Shown piece after piece: positions 59,437 through 64,000 of a DNA stretch of 64,000 nt. The DNA lies in contig NZ_CP011526.1 of assembly GCF_001027105.1 (NCBI RefSeq), positions 992,001 to 1,056,000 of the forward strand, written 5' to 3'. Both the position numbers and the translations under genes were made by a program. Positions within the stretch are counted from its first letter, which is position 1; every line of letters starts with the position of its first letter. The notes under the pieces are model-generated. The model searched no databases. It was not told the DNA's origin and saw nothing but the letters and a program-made list of their open reading frames with translations. The DNA is from Staphylococcus aureus (GTDB lineage: Bacteria > Bacillota > Bacilli > Staphylococcales > Staphylococcaceae).

Positions 59437-60684
59437 ATGAATGTATTAGTAATTGGTGCTGGTGGACGAGAACATGCACTTGCATATAAACTTAATCAAT
59501 CGAATCTAGTTAAACAAGTGTTTGTCATTCCAGGTAATGAGGCAATGACACCTATAGCTGAAGTACACACTGAAATTTCAGAATCTGATCATCAAGCGAT
59601 ACTAGATTTTGCTAAACGGCAAAATGTTGATTGGGTAGTTATAGGTCCAGAACAGCCGCTAATTGATGGATTAGCAGACATTTTACGAGCGAATGGTTTC
59701 AAAGTGTTTGGTCCAAATAAGCAAGCAGCTCAAATCGAAGGCTCAAAATTATTTGCTAAAAAGATAATGGAAAAATATAATATTCCAACTGCTGATTATA
59801 AAGAAGTTGAGCGAAAAAAGGATGCTTTAACATATATTGAAAACTGTGAATTGCCCGTTGTTGTCAAGAAAGATGGGTTAGCTGCTGGGAAAGGCGTTAT
59901 TATTGCAGATACTATTGAAGCAGCCAGAAGTGCTATTGAGATTATGTATGGTGATGAAGAAGAAGGTACTGTTGTATTTGAAACGTTTTTAGAAGGTGAA
60001 GAGTTCTCGCTAATGACATTTGTTAATGGTGATTTAGCAGTACCTTTCGACTGTATTGCACAAGATCATAAACGCGCATTTGATCATGATGAAGGACCAA
60101 ATACTGGTGGTATGGGGGCTTATTGTCCAGTACCACATATTAGTGACGATGTTTTAAAACTTACAAATGAAACAATTGCACAACCCATTGCAAAGGCAAT
60201 GCTTAATGAAGGTTATCAATTCTTCGGTGTATTATACATTGGTGCTATTTTAACTAAAGATGGTCCAAAAGTAATAGAATTTAATGCCCGTTTTGGTGAT
60301 CCTGAAGCTCAAGTATTATTAAGTCGCATGGAAAGTGATTTAATGCAGCATATTATTGATTTAGATGAAGGAAAACGTACTGAATTCAAATGGAAAAATG
60401 AATCTATTGTAGGGGTCATGTTGGCATCAAAAGGATATCCTGATGCATATGAAAAAGGGCATAAAGTAAGTGGCTTTGATTTAAATGAAAACTATTTTGT
60501 TAGTGGATTAAAGAAGCAAGGTGATACCTTTGTTACTTCAGGTGGTAGAGTTATACTTGCCATCGGAAAAGGTGACAATGTACAAGATGCACAGCGAGAC
60601 GCATACAAAAAAGTATCACAAATACAAAGTGACCATTTATTCTATCGTCATGACATTGCGAATAAAGCACTACAACTTAAATAA
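59437..60684 (+). CDS. purD: GAR synthetase PurD
   Basis: 415 residues, ATP-grasp enzyme: [55 protein letters not shown] and [13 protein letters not shown]. It joins phosphoribosylamine and glycine. Last gene of the operon, followed by a terminator; purA and purB are not here. Confidence 0.97.
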   Translation: MNVLVIGAGGREHALAYKLNQSNLVKQVFVIPGNEAMTPIAEVHTEISESDHQAILDFAKRQNVDWVVIGPEQPLIDGLADILRANGFKVFGPNKQAAQIEGSKLFAKKIMEKYNIPTADYKEVERKKDALTYIENCELPVVVKKDGLAAGKGVIIADTIEAARSAIEIMYGDEEEGTVVFETFLEGEEFSLMTFVNGDLAVPFDCIAQDHKRAFDHDEGPNTGGMGAYCPVPHISDDVLKLTNETIAQPIAKAMLNEGYQFFGVLYIGAILTKDGPKVIEFNARFGDPEAQVLLSRMESDLMQHIIDLDEGKRTEFKWKNESIVGVMLASKGYPDAYEKGHKVSGFDLNENYFVSGLKKQGDTFVTSGGRVILAIGKGDNVQDAQRDAYKKVSQIQSDHLFYRHDIANKALQLK

Positions 60685-60703
60685 GTAAATTTAAAATACT
60701 AAG

Positions 60704-60753
60704 ATTAGCTATGAACGAATCTATAACGATAGATTTTTTCATAGCTTTTTTAG
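60704..60753 (+). terminator. Terminator of the pur operon
   Basis: AGCTATGA at 60708-60715 faces TCATAGCT at 60739-60746, with an inner stem (AATCTAT / ATAGATT), followed by TTTTTAG. Confidence 0.9.
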
Positions 60754-60805
60754 TTGTAGAGTCTAGGACATTGATTTCTGTACCAAATTTGTGATTATGC
60801 ATATG

Positions 60806-60876
60806 TAATACAAAAGAGGCGCCACAACATGTTTGGATGAACAAAATAACATGTTTGTGGCACCTCTTTTGTTTAG
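60806..60876. terminator. Bidirectional terminator pur / ykoEDC
   Basis: ACAAAAGAGGCGCCACAACATGTT at about 60810-60833 faces AACATGTTTGTGGCACCTCTTTTGT at about 60847-60871, a very long stem able to stop transcripts from both sides. Confidence 0.92.
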
Positions 60877-60948
60877 TATGGAATAAATGGTTTTCTTTTT
60901 CTATACAATGAATTTCTAATTTAGTATCTATACAATTATGGATAAAAT

Positions 60949-61755
60949 TTAACCTACACGACCAAGACGAACATCATCTATGCCCGTGATGGGTAAGGTG
61001 ATTGAACAATAATATGCCATAGTAATAATGGCAATTAAAACTATAATAAAGATTATATCTTTATATGAGAAAGGTACGTTGTAATAGTAAGTACGAGGAC
61101 CATCTCTAAATCCTTTCGACTCCATCGCAACTGATAATTGATGTGCCTTTCTAATATTTTGGCTTAATAGAGGTATAATTAAATGCTTAAATCGCTTTAA
61201 CCCTCTATAATTTGCCGCGTCTATCATCTGATAGCGCATTTTTAAAGATCTGCGAAGCTGTATTAAAGAACTAATCATTAAAGGTATCATACGAATGGCA
61301 GCCATGAATGCATAAGCAACTTTTGATTTAACCTTTAAATGTTGCATTAAACTATAAAATATCATGACAACCTGAGATGTAAGTGCGATTAAGATACCGA
61401 AAAATGAAATAGCAATGGTTCTTAATGATACATGTAAACCACGAACTAAACTTTCTGTTGTAATATGGATAAATCCGAATTTCAAAATTGTATGGCTACC
61501 ATTCCCGTATAAAATCATGAACAGGGAAGAGAGTAATGCAAAGCCAATACTTATAGTTATAAAAATTGCTGTAATTTTAAACTGAGTACCATTAAACATC
61601 AATAAGAAAACTAACATTAAGATAGTGATATAAAGCATAAAATCGAAATTATGCACAAATATAATAAAGAAAAATAGTATAATTCCAAGAAATAGTTTCG
61701 TTATAATGTTGACATCATCAACAAATGATTGCCGAACTTTCCATTGCTCATACAT
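60949..61755 (-). CDS. ykoC: ECF transporter transmembrane subunit (EcfT/YkoC-like)
   Basis: 268 residues from the ATG at 61755, which overlaps the stop of the ATPase gene; a longer frame starts 15 bases upstream. About five to six helices and the EcfT coupling motif region KSKVAYAFMAAIRMIPLM plus ...AMESKGFRDGPRT (Ala-x-x-x-Arg-Gly-type motif). It couples the ATPase to the substrate subunit. Symbol taken from the B. subtilis ykoEDC homologues. Confidence 0.85.
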   Translation of the reverse strand: MYEQWKVRQSFVDDVNIITKLFLGIILFFFIIFVHNFDFMLYITILMLVFLLMFNGTQFKITAIFITISIGFALLSSLFMILYGNGSHTILKFGFIHITTESLVRGLHVSLRTIAISFFGILIALTSQVVMIFYSLMQHLKVKSKVAYAFMAAIRMIPLMISSLIQLRRSLKMRYQMIDAANYRGLKRFKHLIIPLLSQNIRKAHQLSVAMESKGFRDGPRTYYYNVPFSYKDIIFIIVLIAIITMAYYCSITLPITGIDDVRLGRVG

Positions 61756-63148
61756 TCGTATCACCATCACAATCTAGTAACGCACCATCTGAAATTTTAA
61801 GTCTTCTTGATGGATAACGTTCAATTATTTCATCGTCATGTGTAACCATGACAATACTTTGTCCCAAATTAATTCGCTTTTGGAAAAGTTTGATCAACTG
61901 GAATGTATTATGGCTATCAAGTCCAAATGTCGGTTCATCTAAAAAGATAATATCAGCTTTAGAACTTAGTGCGGTAGCTACGCTAAGGCGTCGTTTTTGA
62001 CCAATAGACAACTCATAAGGATGTTGATCTTTTACATTTTGTAAATCTAAAAGTTTTAAAAGTTGTATCGTTTCATCATCACTTTGATCTTTAGAAAGGT
62101 GATTAAAATGAATGTTAATTTCATCATAAACCGAATTTGTTATAAATTGTAATTCTGGGTTTTGATAAACTAGGTACATGTGTTTTGCTGCATGTTTAAT
62201 TTTTGTTAAACGCTGATTTTCAAAATAAACATCACCTTGATATTTAATCAATTGCATAATTGATTCAAGCAAGGTTGTTTTACCACTACCATTTGCCCCT
62301 GTAATTGTAATCCACTCACCTAGACCAATTTCTAAATCTGAGAATGAGAGCAATGTTGATTTACCGCGAATAATACGTCCATTTTTAAATTGTAATAAGT
62401 GTGAGTTTGTTGTTGGAAAGTCAACACGACTTGGTGCGAATTCCCATGCACGTGGATGCCACACACCATATTCACTGAGTAAATGAACATACTTCTGTAA
62501 TATGATTTCAGGACATTCATCGGCAATGATATTTCCGTTATAATCCATCAAAATGACGCGGTCGACATGATTCCAGATGTGTTTAACTTTATGTTCAACG
62601 ATTACAACCGTTTGATCTTCCCAAAGTTCAATTAGTTTAGTCCATAAATCTTCTGTTGCTTGAACATCTAACATTGCTGTCGGTTCATCTAAAAACAATG
62701 TTTTTGATTGTTGAAGAATGGTTTCAACAATTGCCAATTTCTGTTTCATCCCGCCACTTAAATCTTTGATATACGTTTCAGGGGTAACATTTAAATTGAC
62801 CATATTTAAAGCATTGATAATTAACGCATCCATGTCTTCACGTGGTAATTGTCTATTTTCTAAAACGAATGCAAGTTCTTCGTATACTTTTGGCATACAA
62901 AACTGGCTATCAGGGTCTTGGAAAATAACGCCACTTAATGGGTCAACGATTAGTTCATCATATTTCATAGGTAATTCAATTAAATTAGGAACAATACCAC
63001 TTAATACATTCAGAAGTGTACTTTTACCGCAACCAGAAGGACCGAGTAAAAGTACTTTTTCTTTGTCTTGAATAGTGATATTTAAATGATCGAAAATTTT
63101 ACGTTGACCACTTGGATATTTTAATCGTAAATCACTTACTTTTAACAC
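61748..63148 (-). CDS. ykoD: ECF transporter ATPase with two fused ABC domains (YkoD-like)
   Basis: 466 residues comprising two ABC domains in one chain. Domain 1: Walker A LLGPSGCGKSTLLN, signature LSGGMKQKLAI, Walker B LFLDEPTAMLD. Domain 2: Walker A ITGANGSGKTTLLE, signature LSIGQKRRLSV (SIGQ instead of SGGQ), Walker B IIFLDEPTFGLD. Such double ATPases power group I ECF transporters (EcfA-A' fused). It lies between the S- and T-component genes. Confidence 0.9.
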   Translation of the reverse strand: MLKVSDLRLKYPSGQRKIFDHLNITIQDKEKVLLLGPSGCGKSTLLNVLSGIVPNLIELPMKYDELIVDPLSGVIFQDPDSQFCMPKVYEELAFVLENRQLPREDMDALIINALNMVNLNVTPETYIKDLSGGMKQKLAIVETILQQSKTLFLDEPTAMLDVQATEDLWTKLIELWEDQTVVIVEHKVKHIWNHVDRVILMDYNGNIIADECPEIILQKYVHLLSEYGVWHPRAWEFAPSRVDFPTTNSHLLQFKNGRIIRGKSTLLSFSDLEIGLGEWITITGANGSGKTTLLESIMQLIKYQGDVYFENQRLTKIKHAAKHMYLVYQNPELQFITNSVYDEINIHFNHLSKDQSDDETIQLLKLLDLQNVKDQHPYELSIGQKRRLSVATALSSKADIIFLDEPTFGLDSHNTFQLIKLFQKRINLGQSIVMVTHDDEIIERYPSRRLKISDGALLDCDGDTNV

Positions 63149-63162
63149 TCTGAATGCTCCTC

Positions 63163-63738
63163 TTATAAGTTGTCGTAATCTTCTTTAGCAGCTGGTCTAA
63201 ATAATTTTGTTACGCCTGTCTTATCTAAAGCTTTTACTAAAAGGTAAGATAGGACGCCGGCGACTACTGCACCACTAATTAATCTAAATACGATGAATAA
63301 TGTTAAGTTCCAACCTGCAACTTCATTTAAATAACCATAGAAATAATCTATCGGGAAAGCCGCGATTGCTGTACAAAAACCTGCTAACATAGCTACCATA
63401 ACTGAACGTGATTGATATTTAAAAATTGCAAAGACAAGTTCACACGCTAAACCTTGTATAAAAGCGTAAACGATTGTCGGAATATCGAAACGACCCATAA
63501 TGATAGTTTCGCCGGCACCTGCAGCAAATTCAGCCAGTAAAGCAATACCTGGTTTTGGAATAATTAGATAGCAGACAATCGCTGCCATGAACCAAACCCC
63601 GTTTGTTAATTGTTCGAGGTGAAGGCCTGTAGCTTGCACACCATTGTAAACAAACCACCATAAATTGTAAATAACTGCGAATACTAGTGAAATAAGTACG
63701 GTTACTAGTATTTCAGATAGCTTTAAACCTTTTGACAT
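63163..63738 (-). CDS. ykoE: ECF transporter substrate-binding S component (YkoE-like)
   Basis: 191 residues with about six helices. It resembles the YkoE family of S components: VLISLVFAVIYNLWWFVYNG, LEQLTNGVWFMAAIVC and AEFAAGAGETIIMGRF. B. subtilis YkoE is assigned to the thiamine hydroxymethylpyrimidine (HMP) precursor. The TPP riboswitch in front confirms a thiamine link. AGGAGG lies seven bases upstream. Confidence 0.88.
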   Translation of the reverse strand: MSKGLKLSEILVTVLISLVFAVIYNLWWFVYNGVQATGLHLEQLTNGVWFMAAIVCYLIIPKPGIALLAEFAAGAGETIIMGRFDIPTIVYAFIQGLACELVFAIFKYQSRSVMVAMLAGFCTAIAAFPIDYFYGYLNEVAGWNLTLFIVFRLISGAVVAGVLSYLLVKALDKTGVTKLFRPAAKEDYDNL

Positions 63739-63751
63739 TTTTACATCCTCC

Positions 63752-63796
63752 TAATAAAAAAACGCACAACCATCCATAGGAAAGTTATGCGTTCAC
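63752..63796 (-). terminator. Expression-platform terminator of the TPP riboswitch
   Basis: On the minus strand AACGCATAAC (63793-63784) pairs with GTTGTGCGTT (63770-63761), one G·U, followed by TTTTTTT (63760-63754). Its 5' side and loop contain ACTTTCCT (63785-63778), complementary to AGGAAAGT in the aptamer 3' strand (63836-63829), so the two pairings exclude each other. Confidence 0.85.
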
Positions 63797-63825
63797 AATA
63801 TATATTAGTAAAACATATGTATAGT

Positions 63826-63912
63826 AACACTTTCCTACGCTAGTTCAAGCTAGATCAGGTTCAAAGGGTTTGAGGGCAAGCCTCATCTCAGTATAAAACA
63901 CCCCTAGTGTGT
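63826..63912 (-). promoter_or_regulatory. TPP riboswitch aptamer
   Basis: On the minus strand the leader reads AGGGGTG...CTGAGATGAGG...ACCCTTTGAACCTGATCTAG...AGCGTAGGAAAGTG. The CTGAGA and ACCTGATC(T) pyrimidine- and pyrophosphate-sensor motifs and the GCGTAGGAA end are the conserved TPP (THI-box) elements. With the terminator that follows, it should switch off the ykoEDC operon when TPP is abundant. Confidence 0.96.
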
Positions 63913-64000
63913 GCGATTTATTTAATTAATTATACTGTAAGACGTTTGTAAACTTATGTCAATAGGTTGTCTTCATGAAATTTCGTTTAATTCGATTTAA

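Overview
The window is chromosomal DNA of Staphylococcus aureus, read with high confidence. It is AT-rich and carries a set of loci typical of this species: the sspABC protease operon, the 1256-residue bifunctional autolysin atl, the wall teichoic acid glycosyltransferase tarM, fmtA, a qoxABCD operon and a STAR-type intergenic repeat. The order murE - small ORF - prfC, then the men, ssp, atl, qox, folD and pur loci, looks like ordinary core chromosome. I see no prophage, insertion sequence, integrase or CRISPR array.

Layout. 0-8.6 kb: end of murE, a small ORF, prfC, a yybP-ykoY (manganese) riboswitch feeding a TerC-family membrane protein, an HtrA-type membrane protease with a very long charged N-terminus, KtrD potassium channel and a divergent 5'-nucleotidase-family protein. 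8.7-12.1 kb: two tRNA genes (Ser-GCU, Asn-GUU), comK, an IDEAL-domain protein, lipoate ligase, a DUF2187 protein and a CPBP-like membrane protein. 12.1-16.5 kb is the accessory-looking part: an SprG/SprF-like type I toxin-antitoxin unit, a decayed second copy, and a lactococcin-972-like bacteriocin cassette (peptide, large membrane protein, YxeA-like protein, ABC ATPase) whose peptide gene appears to have lost its start codon by one inserted base. 16.5-22 kb: small membrane proteins, tarM with a small upstream partner, DoxX, an iron-siderophore lipoprotein and a GNAT enzyme.

22-27.7 kb: menaquinone synthesis, menA divergent from menF-menD-menH-menB. 27.9-30.6 kb: sspABC (V8 protease, staphopain B, staphostatin B). 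31-34 kb: an aminotransferase, an acyltransferase and a MarR regulator next to atl. 38-42.2 kb: GNAT, DUF2538, LcpB and FmtA, so this stretch with atl is rich in cell-wall functions. 42.7-46.7 kb: qoxABCD, the quinol oxidase that uses the menaquinol made by the men genes. 47.2-48.4 kb: an Ig-like secreted protein and a repeat-rich intergenic stretch. 48.4-60.7 kb: folD divergent from the purEKCSQLFMNHD operon; FolD makes the 10-formyl-THF consumed by PurN and PurH. 60.9-63.9 kb: a TPP-riboswitch-controlled ECF transporter (ykoEDC type) for thiamine precursor uptake.

Most of the window is well-known biology. The best candidates for a second look are the start-broken bacteriocin gene with its intact transporter module, the split toxin reading frame with its decayed neighbour, the small ORF ahead of tarM, the loss of Fe-S ligands in PurF, and the degenerate metal motifs in the nucleotidase-like protein.
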